A DNA stretch of 64,000 nt, taken from Azotimanducus sp965199815. GTDB taxonomy: Bacteria > Pseudomonadota > Gammaproteobacteria > Pseudomonadales > Azotimanducaceae. Below, piece after piece: positions 1-9,516 of the stretch; position 1 is the first letter of the stretch; each line of letters begins with the position of its first letter. The stretch lies in NCBI GenBank assembly GCA_965199815.1, contig CBDATE010000033.1:1-64000 (forward strand). Reading direction: 5' to 3'. Under the pieces are notes generated by a model that saw nothing but the letters and a program-made list of their open reading frames with translations, ran no database searches and had not been told where the DNA came from. The position numbers and the translations under genes were made by a program.

Positions 1-442
1 CCTCTTCAAGCGCCAATTCCATACAGGTTGTCGTGGTGGAGTCGGCAAATTGTGGATACATGGGTACCAGCAGGACGCGCCGTGCGCCTGCTTGCGAGAG
101 CGACTCGAATCCGGCTTCAATGGACGGCGACCCGTAGCGCATGGCGACTGCCACCGGCAGGTCAAGCGCTTCTGCGAGTGCGCTTGCAAGGTTCTGACTG
201 TGCATCATGAGCGGCGAACCTGCGCGCGTCCATATCTTTGCATAGGCTTCGGCTGTACGTGCCGGACGCAACGGGAGGATGACGAGATTCACCAGAATCC
301 ATCGCAACGGCCTGGGGATCTGTAGCACCCAGGGATCCATCAGGAACTCGCGCAGGTAGCGACGCACATCCGTGACTGCCGGAGAGTCGGGCGAACCGAG
401 GTTGCATATGAGTACGCCGTCACACATGTTCATGGCTGTCAT
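1..442 (-). CDS. hemH: Ferrochelatase, 5' part (gene runs off the left edge)
   Basis: About 147 N-terminal residues are present on the minus strand, starting MTAMNMCDGVLICNLGSPDS; the gene continues past base 1. Ferrochelatase inserts Fe2+ into protoporphyrin IX in the last step of heme synthesis. Family hallmarks are readable: the NLGSPDSPAVTDVRRYLREF start (usual NLGTP...VR.YL.EFL), then ILPLRPARTAEAYAKIWT, GSPLMMHS and VAMRYGSPSIEAG. The catalytic His lies in the missing part. Three ATGs (442, 433, 427) are possible starts; the first is taken here. The gene is divergent from the giant surface-protein gene to its right. Confidence 0.9.
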   Translation of the reverse strand, partial: MTAMNMCDGVLICNLGSPDSPAVTDVRRYLREFLMDPWVLQIPRPLRWILVNLVILPLRPARTAEAYAKIWTRAGSPLMMHSQNLASALAEALDLPVAVAMRYGSPSIEAGFESLSQAGARRVLLVPMYPQFADSTTTTCMELALEE

Positions 443-487
443 CTTACCCAAACCATCGGCAGATGTTGACGCGCTGAACATCGCCCC

Positions 488-504
488 GGTGAACGAGCAC
501 AGTT
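488..504. repeat. 17-bp direct repeat flanking the giant surface-protein gene, copy 1
   Basis: GGTGAACGAGCACAGTT occurs here and again, identically and in the same orientation, at 8825-8841. The two copies lie just before the promoter region and just after the stop codon of the 8-kb gene. Origin (insertion duplication, recombination site or shared regulator site) is inference. Confidence 0.75.
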
Positions 505-505
505 T

Positions 506-535
506 TTGACGGAATCCCGGAAAGTGGGCTACTAT
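506..535 (+). promoter_or_regulatory. Predicted sigma-70 promoter of the giant surface-protein locus
   Basis: TTGACG (506-511) and TACTAT (530-535) are separated by 18 bases, which suits a -35/-10 pair. The predicted transcript would begin near 542, upstream of the ATG at 567 and of the C18 tract. The 17-bp direct repeat ends one base before the -35 box. Confidence 0.4.
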
Positions 536-600
536 TCAAGTTTATTCTTCCGGTATATCTGTATCCATGATAGCGACAGGCAGCAGTGAAGTGCACTCAT

Positions 601-631
601 CGGGCTTGGCCCGTCAGGGGCTTACCCAAGG
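601..631 (+). repeat. Imperfect 31-bp duplication, copy 1 (copy 2 at 714-744)
   Basis: 26 of 31 bases match 714-744. Both copies encode the same kind of peptide (GLARQGLTQG here, GLVRRGLAQG in copy 2), but the offset is 113 bases, so the copies are now out of frame with each other. One extra C or two fewer in the tract between them would restore a common frame. Confidence 0.6.
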
Positions 632-691
632 CCGGACTTTGCAAGGACGGCCCTTGAAGTCCGTGGCCATCCGTGGATGTCATAGTCTCTA

Positions 692-709
692 CCCCCCCCC
701 CCCCCCCCC
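692..709 (+). repeat. Homopolymeric C18 tract, probable phase-variation switch
   Basis: Eighteen consecutive C residues sit 10 bases before the TTG that opens the 2,690-codon frame. The frame opened by ATG 567 runs through the tract and ends at about 899. With 19 or 16 Cs that ATG would read straight into the giant frame. Long C or G tracts near 5' ends are the classic slipped-strand contingency device of bacterial surface genes. A homopolymer this long is also error-prone in sequencing, so the exact count is uncertain. Confidence 0.7.
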
Positions 710-718
710 TCACCGGGC

Positions 719-3700
719 TTGGTCCGTCGGGGGCTTGCTCAGGGGCTGCTGCTGGCCATCCTGGTCATGGGACTCCTGCCGGGCACCGCTGCCGCGCAGA
801 GCCCTATACTCAGTAGTTCTGTCCTCTCGGTTCCGATGTCCAACGAGACCTATGGGTTCGGCGAAACAGTTCTCATTTCAGTCACATTCAACTCGGTAGT
901 TTCAGTCACCGGTAGTCCGAGACTCCGCCTGACGGTCGGCGACAAGACCCGCTACGCGGAATCAGAGTCCTTTGCTAATCTTATATTCTTTAGCTACACG
1001 GTTCAGGCCGACGACCGTGACACGAACGGCATCAGCATCCCAGCCAACCCCATCGAGCTGAACGGCGGTACCATCAAGAGTGCTAGTTTCGGTACTAATC
1101 TCAATCTGAGCTATGCGGGACTGTCAGATCAATCAGGGCACAAGGTAGATGGCAGCAAGGGGGAGGGCCTGATCTACTCGTCACTGCCGAGTACGCTGGC
1201 CGTCGGTACCACCATCACCCCGCTGACGGCGATGCCGGTCAACTTCGCGGAGGGTGCCACCTTCACCTATGCGGTGACCACCGGAACCCTGCCACCGGGT
1301 CTCACGCTGAACACCTCCACCGGTGCCATCACCGGTGCCCCGACCACGGTGAGCGCGAGCACGGCCACCGTTACGATAACCGTCACAGCGGGCACGGGCA
1401 TGGATCCGCCAACAGCAACCCGCGATATCGTCTTCCCGGCCGTGTCCGGTGCGCTGGTGTTCGACCCCACCGCGTTGATGGTGAACGAAGGTTCGAGCGG
1501 CACCTACACGGTGAAGCTTGCATCGCAACCGAGCGCCAGCGTGACGGTGGCGGTGACCGGAGCGGTGGGCGAGGTGACGGTGAACCCCACCTCCCTCACC
1601 TTCATGTCCACCACCTGGAACAGCGCGCAGACGGTGACGGTGACGGCGGGGCAGGACACCGACGCAAGCGACGATTCGGCCACTCTTGTCCACACCGCTA
1701 CGGGCGGGGACTACGCTGGCGTGACCGGCAGCGTGGTGGTGACGGTGGATGACGATGAAATACCGAACACGGCACCGAGCATCACCGACATCACCGACAA
1801 GACCGCGACCTTCGGCACGAACCTGCTGGTGGATGTGGATGCAACGGACGCAGACGCGGGCAATACCCTGGAATACAAGGCGGCATCCGGGGACGCGACG
1901 GTGGCGACGGTGACTCCGACCACGCTGAGCGCCCACGATGCCAACAGCCAGGTGACGGTGACTCCCGTGGGCGAAGGCACGGCGACCATCACGGTGACCG
2001 TGAACGACGGCACGGTCGATGCGACGGACACCTTTGTGGTGACGGTGAACAAGGCGATATTGGCGAAGCCGGTGGTGACGGTGACGGCTCAGGACGGCCA
2101 GCTGACCGCGAGTTGGGCGGACGTGACGAACGCGGCGAGCTACGAGGTTGAATACAAGGAGAGCGACGACACCACCTGGCTGGACAGTTCGGACGATACT
2201 TCGCCTGCCGAGATCACCGGCCTCGGTAACGGCCAGGAACACGATGTGCGGGTGCGGGCCAAGGCGGCCTCCACCTCGAGGACCTATGCGGACAGCGACT
2301 GGTCGGATGTCAAGAAGGGCACGCCGGTTGAGGCGGATGTGGCGCCGAGCTTCGGCAGCGAAACTATTGCGGCGCAGACATGGACGGTGGGTACGGAGGT
2401 TGATGTGACCCTACCGGCGGCGACAGGTGGTAATGGCACCGTCAGCTACGCGTTGACTCCGGCGCTGCCGAACGGCGTGAGCCTGGATGCGACAACGCGC
2501 AAGGTGAGTGGCACGCCCACGGCAGTAGCGAGTGCAGCCACCTACACCTGGCGGGCTTCGGATAGCGATTCGAACACGGCGGATACGGACACGGCGACGC
2601 TCACTTTTAGCGTGACGGTGGGCAAGGGGACACTGGCGAAGCCGACGAATCTGGCGGTGAAGGCGAACAGCAACACGCGCACTGGTTTCACGGTGACCTG
2701 GGATGCGGTACCCAACGCCGCGGGTTACACGGCGACGGCAACGCCGAGCGGTGGGTCTGCGGTGACCGGCACGGTGAGCGTACCGAGCAGCGGCCCGGAG
2801 GCGGCGTTCAGCGGCCTGACGGCGAACACCACCTACACAGTGACGGTGACGGCCACCGGCGATGCCAACTATTCAATGAGCGAGGCATCGGATGAGTTCG
2901 ATGTGACCACGGCGGCCAATCAGGTTCCGACCGTGGGTACCGCGATTTCCGACCAGACGGCGACGGTGGATACGGCCTTCGAGTACATCTTCCCGGCGGG
3001 TACCTTCAGTGATGCGGACAGCGACAGCCTCACCTACACGGCGACCAGATCGGACGACAGCGCGCTGCCGACTTGGCTGACCTTCACCGCCAGCGAACGC
3101 AAGCTCGCGGGCACACCGCAATCCGGCGACACCGGTACGCTGATGGTGAAGGTGACGGCGAGTGACGGCATGGGCGGGTCGGTGAGCGACACCTTCGACA
3201 TTGTGGTGTCCGCAGCGGTTGTGCCGAGCCTCACCTATCCGGCACTGCCGACGGTTCTGCGCGCAGGCGTGGAGTTCGAGACGCTGACACCTGCCTCGCC
3301 CGCCAACTTCGCAGCAGGCTCGACTTTCACCTATGCGGTGACGGTAGGGGACCTGCCGTCGGGGCTGGAGATCAATACCAACACCGGTGCCATCTCCGGT
3401 ACGCCGGATACACCGAAGAATACCCGCACATCTGTCACGGTGACAGTGACCGGCACCACGGGCACTGGGATGAGCATGCAGACCGAGACGGCAACGGCGA
3501 CACTGGACTTCCCGCGCATCTTCCGCTTCAGACTGTCGGCACCGACGGTGACGCTGGCGGTGGGGAGCGGTCAGTTGACGGCCACCTGGGGAGGAATAGC
3601 GAACGCGGCGAGTTACGAGGTTGAGTACAAGCAGAGCACATCGGAGACCTGGCTGGGCAATGACGACGATACATCGCCGGCGGAGATTGACAGTCTGACC

Positions 3701-6700
3701 AATGGCACGGAATACGATGTGCGTGTGCGCTCCAAGGCGGCCTCGGATTCGACGACGCACATTGACAGTGATTGGTCGGAGGTTGTGAAGGCTACGCCGC
3801 TCGAGGCGGATGTGGCACCGAGCTTCGGCAGCGGGACTATTGCGGCGCAGACATGGACGGTGGGTACGGAGGTTGATGTGACGCTACCGGCGGCGACGGG
3901 AGGTAACGGTACTATCAGTTACGCGTTGACACCGGCGCTGCCGAACGGAGTGACGCTGGATGCGACAACGCGCGAGGTGAGCGGTACGCCGACGGCAGCA
4001 GCGACTGCGACCACCTACACTTGGCGGGCTTCGGACAGTGACAGCAACACGGCAGATGCGGACACGGCGGCACTGACCTTTGAAGTGACGGTAGGCAAGG
4101 GGACACTGGCGAAGCCGACGAACCTGGCGGTGAAGGCCAACAGCAACACGCGCACCGGCTTCACGGTGACCTGGGGTGCGGTGCCCAACGCCGCGGGATA
4201 TACGGCGACGGCCACCCCGAGCGGCGGGACTGCGGTGAACGGCACGGTGAGCGTACCGAGTAGCGGCCCGGAGGCGGCGTTCACCGACCTGACGGCAAAC
4301 ACCACCTACACAGTGACGGTGACGGCCACCGGTGATGCCAACTACTCGGTGAGCGAGGCATCGGACGGGTTCGATGTGGCCACTGCGGCCAATCAGGTTC
4401 CGACAGTGGGCACCGCGATTCCCGACCAGGCGGCGACGGTGGATACGGCCTTCGAGTACAGCTTCCCGGCGGGCACCTTCAGCGATGCGGACAGCGACAG
4501 CCTCACCTACACGGCGACCAGATCGGACGACAGCGCGCTGCCGACCTGGCTGACCTTCACCGCCAGCGAGCGCAAGCTCGCTGGCACACCGCAATCCGGC
4601 GACACAGGTACGCTGATGGTGAAGGTGACGGCGAGCGACGGCACGGATTCGGTGAGCGATACCTTCGATATTGTGGTGTCGGTGGCGGACACCGCCCCCG
4701 CCTTCGCGAGTAGCGCGACCATCGCCGACAAGACCTTCACGGTGGATGCCGAGATAACCGCCTTCACCCTGCCGGAGGCGATAGGCGGCAACGGGACTAT
4801 CGGCTATGCGCTGACCCCCGACCTGCCGACGGGGTTGAGCGTGGATACATCCACGCGCGAGGTGAGCGGTACGCCGACGGCAGCAGCGGTTGCGGCCACC
4901 TACATCTGGCGGGCATCCGACGGCGACGCGAACACCGCGAACAGCGACAGCAGCGCTCTGACCTTCATGTTGACGGTGAACAAGGCCACGCTGGCGACAC
5001 CGGTGGTGACGGTTTCGGCGCAGGATGGGAAGTTGACGGCCAGTTGGGGAGGAATAACGAACGCGGCAAGTTACGAGGTTGAGTACAAGCAGAGCACATC
5101 GGAGACCTGGCTGGGCAATGACGACGACACATCGCCGGCGGAGATTGACAGTCTGACCAATGGCACGGAATACGATGTGCGTGTGCGGGCGAAGGTGGCA
5201 TCAAGTTCGACGAACTATGAGGACAGTGCGTGGTCGGAGGTTGTGAAGGCTACGCCGGTCGAGACGGATGTGGCACCGAGCTTCGGCAGCGAGACCATTG
5301 CGGCGCAGACCTGGACGGTGGGTACGGAGGTTGATGTGACGCTACCGGCGGCGACGGGAGGTAACGGTACTATCAGTTACGCGTTGACACCGGCGCTGCC
5401 GAACGGAGTGACGCTGGATGCGACAACGCGCGAGGTGAGCGGTACGCCGACGGCAGCAGCGACTGCGACCACCTACACTTGGCGGGCTTCGGACAGTGAC
5501 TCGAACACCGCGAACACGGATACGGTGACGCTCACCTTTCAAGTGACGGTGGGCAAGGGGACACTGGCGAAGCCGACGAATCTGGGGCTCAAGCCCAACA
5601 GCAACACGCGCACCGGCTTCACGGTGACCTGGGGTGCGGTGCCCAACGCCGCGGGATATACGGCGACGGCCACCCCGAGCGGCGGGACTGCGGTGAACGG
5701 CACGGTGAGCGTACCGAGTAGCGGCCCGGAGGCGGCGTTCACCGACCTGACGGCAAACACCACCTACACAGTGACGGTGACGGCCACCGGTGATGCCAAC
5801 TACTCGGTGAGCGAGGCATCGGACGGGTTCGATGTGACTACGCTGGCCAATCAGGTTCCGACCGTGGGTACCGCGATTCCCGATCAGACGGCGACGGTGG
5901 ATACGGCCTTCGAGTACAGCTTCCCGGCTGGCACCTTCAGCGATGCGGACAGCGACAGCCTCACCTACACGGCCCAGCAGACGGACGGCACCACGGATAG
6001 CGCGCTGCCGACCTGGCTGAGCTTCACCGCCAGCGAGCGCAAGCTCGCGGGCACACCGCAATCCGGCGACACCGGTACGCTGATGGTGAAAGTGACGGCG
6101 AGCGATGGCATGGGCGGGTCGGTGAGCGATACGTTCGATGTTGTGGTGTCGGTGGCGGACACCGCCCCCGCCTTCGCGAGTAGCGCGACCATCGCCGACA
6201 AGACCTTCACGGTGGATGCCGAAATCACCGCCTTCACCCTGCCGGAGGCGACAGGCGGCAACGGGACCATCGGCTACGCGCTGACCCCCGACCTGCCGAC
6301 GGGGCTGAGCGTAGATACCTCCACGCGCGAGGTGAGCGGTACGCCGACGGCAGCAGCGGCCGAGGCCACCTACACCTGGCGGGCTTCGGACAGTGATTCG
6401 AACACCGCGAACAGCGACACGGCGGCGCTGACCTTTCAAGTGACGGTGGTGGACGCGGTACCGATCATCACGCCGACGCAGGTGAGCAACCTGCAGGTGA
6501 GTGCGGGTGACGGGTCGCTCGAGGTGAGCTGGACGGCGGCGAGCGTGGCTCCGAACGGTTACAGCGTCCGCTGGCGGGAGCGAGGGCCGGGCAACATGCT
6601 CACACCGGTGAACGAAGTGGACGGTACCTCGTTCACCATCTCCGATCTGATCAACGATCAGGAGTATGTGGTGCGCGTGGAGACGCGCAGCGCGGCGGAT

Positions 6701-8791
6701 GACGGCGTACAGGGTGGCACAGTGGTGACGACCACGGGAACGCCTGTGGGAGAGGAGTCGGTCGTCCTGCCGACGCAGGTGAGCAACCTGCAGGTGAGCG
6801 CGGGTGACGGGTCGCTCGAGGTGAGTTGGACGGCGGCGATTGTGGCTCCAAACGGCTACAGCGTCCGCTGGCGGGAGAAAGGGCCGGGCAACGCGCTGAC
6901 ACCGGTGAACAGGGTGACGGGTACCTCCTTCACGATTTCCGATCTGAGCAACGGTCAGGAGTATGTGGTGCGTATCGAGACGCGCACCGCGGCGGATGAT
7001 GGCGTACAGGGAGGCACAGTGGTGACGGCCACGGGAACGCCTGTGGAAGACGAGGTCGCGCCGCCGCCGCCTCCGCCCACGCCCACACCTCCGACTGTTG
7101 ACGAGCGGGGCTTGCCGACAGTGAGCATTGAAGATGCGTCAGCCATGGAGGGGGATGAGCTGGAGTTCCGAGTGACGCTCTCGGAGGCAGTGCGGTATCG
7201 GGTGAAGGTGTACTGGGCGACACGGCCGGGAACGGCGCGGGCGAATCGGGACTATAAGTCAGCGGCTGGTGCGGTGGTGTTCAGGCCGGGCGTGACGGAG
7301 CGCAGGATTCGTGTGCGGACGATGGAAGACAGCCACGATGACCCGGACGAGACGATGCAGGTACGCCTGTCGAGTCCGCGCGGGGTGTTGATAGAGGATG
7401 GCATAGCGACTGGCAGGATAAACAACTGGGATGCGCTGCCGGTGGCGTGGCTGGCGCGCTTTGGGCGAGCGGTGACGGAGCAGGCGCTCGATGGTGTCGA
7501 GCAACGCCTGACGGCTCCGCGGGAAGCGGGGACGCGGGGTACTCTGGCCGGGATGACGCTTGCCGGATTGACCACGAGCAACTTCACGCACACGGGCGCG
7601 ATGGATGCAGCCGGTGGCAGCCTTGCCTTCTGGGGTCGGGGTGCGCGCGCGGACTTCCGCGGACTCGACGGTGTGGTGCACCTCGATGGTCAGACAGAAA
7701 CCGTCACTCTGGGTGCGGACTACGCCAGAGATGAGTGGCTGACCGGTGTCATGCTGACGAGCAGCCGCGGCACTGGCGGGTATCAGGGCGTGGCGAGCGG
7801 GGAGGTCGAAGTCTCTCTGAACGCAGCGATACCCTATGGGTCGTACCGGTTCTCGGAGCGGCTGGATGTGTGGGGCGCTGTCGGGCGTGGTACGGGTGCA
7901 CTGACGCTCACGCCGGAGGGTGAGGGCAGCATCGAGGCTGATCTCGACTGGAGCATGGTGTCGGCTGGGCTGCGCGGCGGGCTGTTCGGGGCGGTGGGAC
8001 ATGGTCCAGCCATGACGCTGGTGTCGGATGTGCTCTGGTCGCGCACTGGGTCGGGTCGGGTGGAAGCCGGTGAGGAGCATTCGAGCCTGGCCTCGTCCGA
8101 GGCAGATACTTCGCGGCTGCGGCTGGGCCTTGAGGGGAGCTGGGCGGTGACGCTGGGGAATGTCGGTGCGGTGACACCGAAGCTGGAAGCGGGAGTGCGC
8201 CATGACGACGGCGATGCCGAGCAAGGCTTCGGAGTGGAAGTCGGTGGCGGTCTGGCGTGGACGCTGCCTGCACTTGGGGTGACCCTTGATGTGTCCGGTC
8301 GCACCTTGGTGACGCATGATGATGCCGGGCAGCAGGCGCACGGGTTCTCGGCGGCGCTGAACTTTGATCCGAGCGCGGCGAGTACGCGCGGCTTCACGCT
8401 GAACCTGCGTCAGGACATCGGCGGGCCGTCGAGTGGCGGTGTACAGGCGCTGTTCGCCTCGGAGCTTCCCGGCATGGGCGGCGGATCAATGGGTGCGAGT
8501 GCTGGCAGTCGCTGGACGCTGGAGACGGCCTACGGACTGGCGGCCTACGGCGACAAGTTCACGCTGAGTCCGAGCTTCGGCCTGGCTGCTTCCGATACCT
8601 CGGTTGACTTTCACCTCGGCTGGCAACTGATGCCGGAGCTCAGTGAAGACGCGCTGGATCTCTCGCTGATGTTCAAGGTCACGCGCCGCGAGCTGCTTGA
8701 TGTGGGGACTGTCAACAGCATCGGCAGCATCGGCACACTGGAGCAAGGCCCCGAACACGGAGTACACATGGAGGTAAGCGCTCGCTGGTAG
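719..8791 (+). CDS. Giant repetitive surface protein with autotransporter-like barrel
   Basis: About 2,690 residues. A signal peptide is visible at once (GLAQGLLLAILVMGLLPGTA then AAAQ). Next come tandem beta-sandwich modules: He_PIG/cadherin-like units (TLPPGLTLNTSTGAITGAPT type), a Calx-beta-like unit near residues 245-345, and repeated FnIII-like units (ANAASYEVEYK...GTEYDVRVR). Two further FnIII modules lie near 1915-2110, a proline hinge near 2115-2128 and a Calx-beta module near 2132-2235. The last 390 or so residues are barrel-like (alternating strands, final residue Trp), as in type V secreted proteins. The role is probably adhesion at the outer membrane. The only start in this frame after the stop at 683-685 is TTG 719, without a clear ribosome site. 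The natural start may be ATG 567, reached when the C tract is 16 or 19 long. The He_PIG and FnIII assignments are by eye. Confidence 0.85.
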   Translation: MVRRGLAQGLLLAILVMGLLPGTAAAQSPILSSSVLSVPMSNETYGFGETVLISVTFNSVVSVTGSPRLRLTVGDKTRYAESESFANLIFFSYTVQADDRDTNGISIPANPIELNGGTIKSASFGTNLNLSYAGLSDQSGHKVDGSKGEGLIYSSLPSTLAVGTTITPLTAMPVNFAEGATFTYAVTTGTLPPGLTLNTSTGAITGAPTTVSASTATVTITVTAGTGMDPPTATRDIVFPAVSGALVFDPTALMVNEGSSGTYTVKLASQPSASVTVAVTGAVGEVTVNPTSLTFMSTTWNSAQTVTVTAGQDTDASDDSATLVHTATGGDYAGVTGSVVVTVDDDEIPNTAPSITDITDKTATFGTNLLVDVDATDADAGNTLEYKAASGDATVATVTPTTLSAHDANSQVTVTPVGEGTATITVTVNDGTVDATDTFVVTVNKAILAKPVVTVTAQDGQLTASWADVTNAASYEVEYKESDDTTWLDSSDDTSPAEITGLGNGQEHDVRVRAKAASTSRTYADSDWSDVKKGTPVEADVAPSFGSETIAAQTWTVGTEVDVTLPAATGGNGTVSYALTPALPNGVSLDATTRKVSGTPTAVASAATYTWRASDSDSNTADTDTATLTFSVTVGKGTLAKPTNLAVKANSNTRTGFTVTWDAVPNAAGYTATATPSGGSAVTGTVSVPSSGPEAAFSGLTANTTYTVTVTATGDANYSMSEASDEFDVTTAANQVPTVGTAISDQTATVDTAFEYIFPAGTFSDADSDSLTYTATRSDDSALPTWLTFTASERKLAGTPQSGDTGTLMVKVTASDGMGGSVSDTFDIVVSAAVVPSLTYPALPTVLRAGVEFETLTPASPANFAAGSTFTYAVTVGDLPSGLEINTNTGAISGTPDTPKNTRTSVTVTVTGTTGTGMSMQTETATATLDFPRIFRFRLSAPTVTLAVGSGQLTATWGGIANAASYEVEYKQSTSETWLGNDDDTSPAEIDSLTNGTEYDVRVRSKAASDSTTHIDSDWSEVVKATPLEADVAPSFGSGTIAAQTWTVGTEVDVTLPAATGGNGTISYALTPALPNGVTLDATTREVSGTPTAAATATTYTWRASDSDSNTADADTAALTFEVTVGKGTLAKPTNLAVKANSNTRTGFTVTWGAVPNAAGYTATATPSGGTAVNGTVSVPSSGPEAAFTDLTANTTYTVTVTATGDANYSVSEASDGFDVATAANQVPTVGTAIPDQAATVDTAFEYSFPAGTFSDADSDSLTYTATRSDDSALPTWLTFTASERKLAGTPQSGDTGTLMVKVTASDGTDSVSDTFDIVVSVADTAPAFASSATIADKTFTVDAEITAFTLPEAIGGNGTIGYALTPDLPTGLSVDTSTREVSGTPTAAAVAATYIWRASDGDANTANSDSSALTFMLTVNKATLATPVVTVSAQDGKLTASWGGITNAASYEVEYKQSTSETWLGNDDDTSPAEIDSLTNGTEYDVRVRAKVASSSTNYEDSAWSEVVKATPVETDVAPSFGSETIAAQTWTVGTEVDVTLPAATGGNGTISYALTPALPNGVTLDATTREVSGTPTAAATATTYTWRASDSDSNTANTDTVTLTFQVTVGKGTLAKPTNLGLKPNSNTRTGFTVTWGAVPNAAGYTATATPSGGTAVNGTVSVPSSGPEAAFTDLTANTTYTVTVTATGDANYSVSEASDGFDVTTLANQVPTVGTAIPDQTATVDTAFEYSFPAGTFSDADSDSLTYTAQQTDGTTDSALPTWLSFTASERKLAGTPQSGDTGTLMVKVTASDGMGGSVSDTFDVVVSVADTAPAFASSATIADKTFTVDAEITAFTLPEATGGNGTIGYALTPDLPTGLSVDTSTREVSGTPTAAAAEATYTWRASDSDSNTANSDTAALTFQVTVVDAVPIITPTQVSNLQVSAGDGSLEVSWTAASVAPNGYSVRWRERGPGNMLTPVNEVDGTSFTISDLINDQEYVVRVETRSAADDGVQGGTVVTTTGTPVGEESVVLPTQVSNLQVSAGDGSLEVSWTAAIVAPNGYSVRWREKGPGNALTPVNRVTGTSFTISDLSNGQEYVVRIETRTAADDGVQGGTVVTATGTPVEDEVAPPPPPPTPTPPTVDERGLPTVSIEDASAMEGDELEFRVTLSEAVRYRVKVYWATRPGTARANRDYKSAAGAVVFRPGVTERRIRVRTMEDSHDDPDETMQVRLSSPRGVLIEDGIATGRINNWDALPVAWLARFGRAVTEQALDGVEQRLTAPREAGTRGTLAGMTLAGLTTSNFTHTGAMDAAGGSLAFWGRGARADFRGLDGVVHLDGQTETVTLGADYARDEWLTGVMLTSSRGTGGYQGVASGEVEVSLNAAIPYGSYRFSERLDVWGAVGRGTGALTLTPEGEGSIEADLDWSMVSAGLRGGLFGAVGHGPAMTLVSDVLWSRTGSGRVEAGEEHSSLASSEADTSRLRLGLEGSWAVTLGNVGAVTPKLEAGVRHDDGDAEQGFGVEVGGGLAWTLPALGVTLDVSGRTLVTHDDAGQQAHGFSAALNFDPSAASTRGFTLNLRQDIGGPSSGGVQALFASELPGMGGGSMGASAGSRWTLETAYGLAAYGDKFTLSPSFGLAASDTSVDFHLGWQLMPELSEDALDLSLMFKVTRRELLDVGTVNSIGSIGTLEQGPEHGVHMEVSARW
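2060..6450 (+). repeat. Three ~1.45-kb super-repeats inside the giant surface-protein gene
   Basis: Blocks beginning near 2060, 3540 and 4999 share an FnIII-like unit followed by two Ig-like units, with near-identical stretches. For example, the segments from about 2329, 3809 and 5260 all encode DVAPSFGS then AAQTWTVGTEVDVTLPAA. A shorter He_PIG unit is duplicated at about 4690-4980 and 6160-6450. The spacing of 1,480 and 1,451 bases and the high identity suggest recent duplication and a substrate for recombinational length change. Confidence 0.85.
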
Positions 8792-8824
8792 GCACAGCAG
8801 GTACGCCCCTCGGTCTCATATCGG

Positions 8825-8841
8825 GGTGAACGAGCACAGTT
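8825..8841. repeat. 17-bp direct repeat flanking the giant surface-protein gene, copy 2
   Basis: Identical to 488-504 (GGTGAACGAGCACAGTT). It lies 34 bases after the stop codon of the giant gene and about 50 bases before hisH. A TACAAT box at 8859-8864 just downstream may be the hisH -10 element. Confidence 0.75.
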
Positions 8842-8892
8842 ACGAGCACCTGAACAGGTACAATTCACCCTGACGCGAGATAGCAACCGGCA

Positions 8893-9516
8893 TTGACCAC
8901 AGTCATCATCGATTACGACGCAGGCAATCTGCGCAGCGTCGCGCGCGCCTGCGCCGAGGTGGGTCTTGTCGCGCAGATATCGAGTGATGCGGCGCGCATC
9001 GTCAAGGCGAGTCGCATTATTTTTCCCGGCGTGGGCGCGGCCGGCAGCGCCATGCACAGCCTCAGGAACACGGGAATTGATCGCGCGCTGTTTGCCGCCT
9101 GTGCGGCCGGTGTACCGACGCTCGGCATTTGCCTGGGTTTGCAGATATCTCTCACACATTCGGAAGAGGGCGACACCGCCACGCTTGGTCTCATCGAGGG
9201 CCAGACGCGCCGCTTTCAATTTGCTGATCCGAGCCTCAAGGTGCCACATATGGGTTGGAACGGGATACGCACTCTGCGCCCGCATCCGCTGCTGGCAGGA
9301 ATTGCCCCGCAAGATGAGTTCTACTTCGTGCACAGCTACTTCCCGGAGGTGCGCGACCGGCACCTCGTGTATGCCGAGGCCGAGTACGAGCGTCGCTTCT
9401 GCTGTGCGCTTGGCGCGCGCAACTTCTTCGGTGTCCAGTTTCATCCGGAGAAGAGTGGCCGTGTCGGGTTGCAGCTTCTGGCGCGTTTTGCGGCCTGGGA
9501 CGGCGGCGAATGCTGA
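8893..9516 (+). CDS. hisH: Imidazole glycerol phosphate synthase, glutaminase subunit
   Basis: 207 residues, class I glutamine amidotransferase. It supplies ammonia to HisF for making IGP and AICAR in histidine synthesis. The TTG start gives TTVIIDYDAGNLRSV, matching the usual HisH N-terminus (xIDYGxGNLxSV). The nucleophile Cys is in LGICLGLQ and the His-Glu pair in FGVQFHPEKSG. The end overlaps hisF (ATGCTGA), which implies translational coupling. The usual hisA between H and F is absent, and no other his gene is in the window. A paralogous amidotransferase serving another pathway cannot be excluded. Confidence 0.88.
   Translation: MTTVIIDYDAGNLRSVARACAEVGLVAQISSDAARIVKASRIIFPGVGAAGSAMHSLRNTGIDRALFAACAAGVPTLGICLGLQISLTHSEEGDTATLGLIEGQTRRFQFADPSLKVPHMGWNGIRTLRPHPLLAGIAPQDEFYFVHSYFPEVRDRHLVYAEAEYERRFCCALGARNFFGVQFHPEKSGRVGLQLLARFAAWDGGEC

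Noticed and set aside
1181..2242. 353-codon minus-strand frame, and similar ones across the surface-protein gene
   Set aside because: Arg/His/Gly-rich antisense translation of a repetitive coding sequence; it repeats with the repeats.
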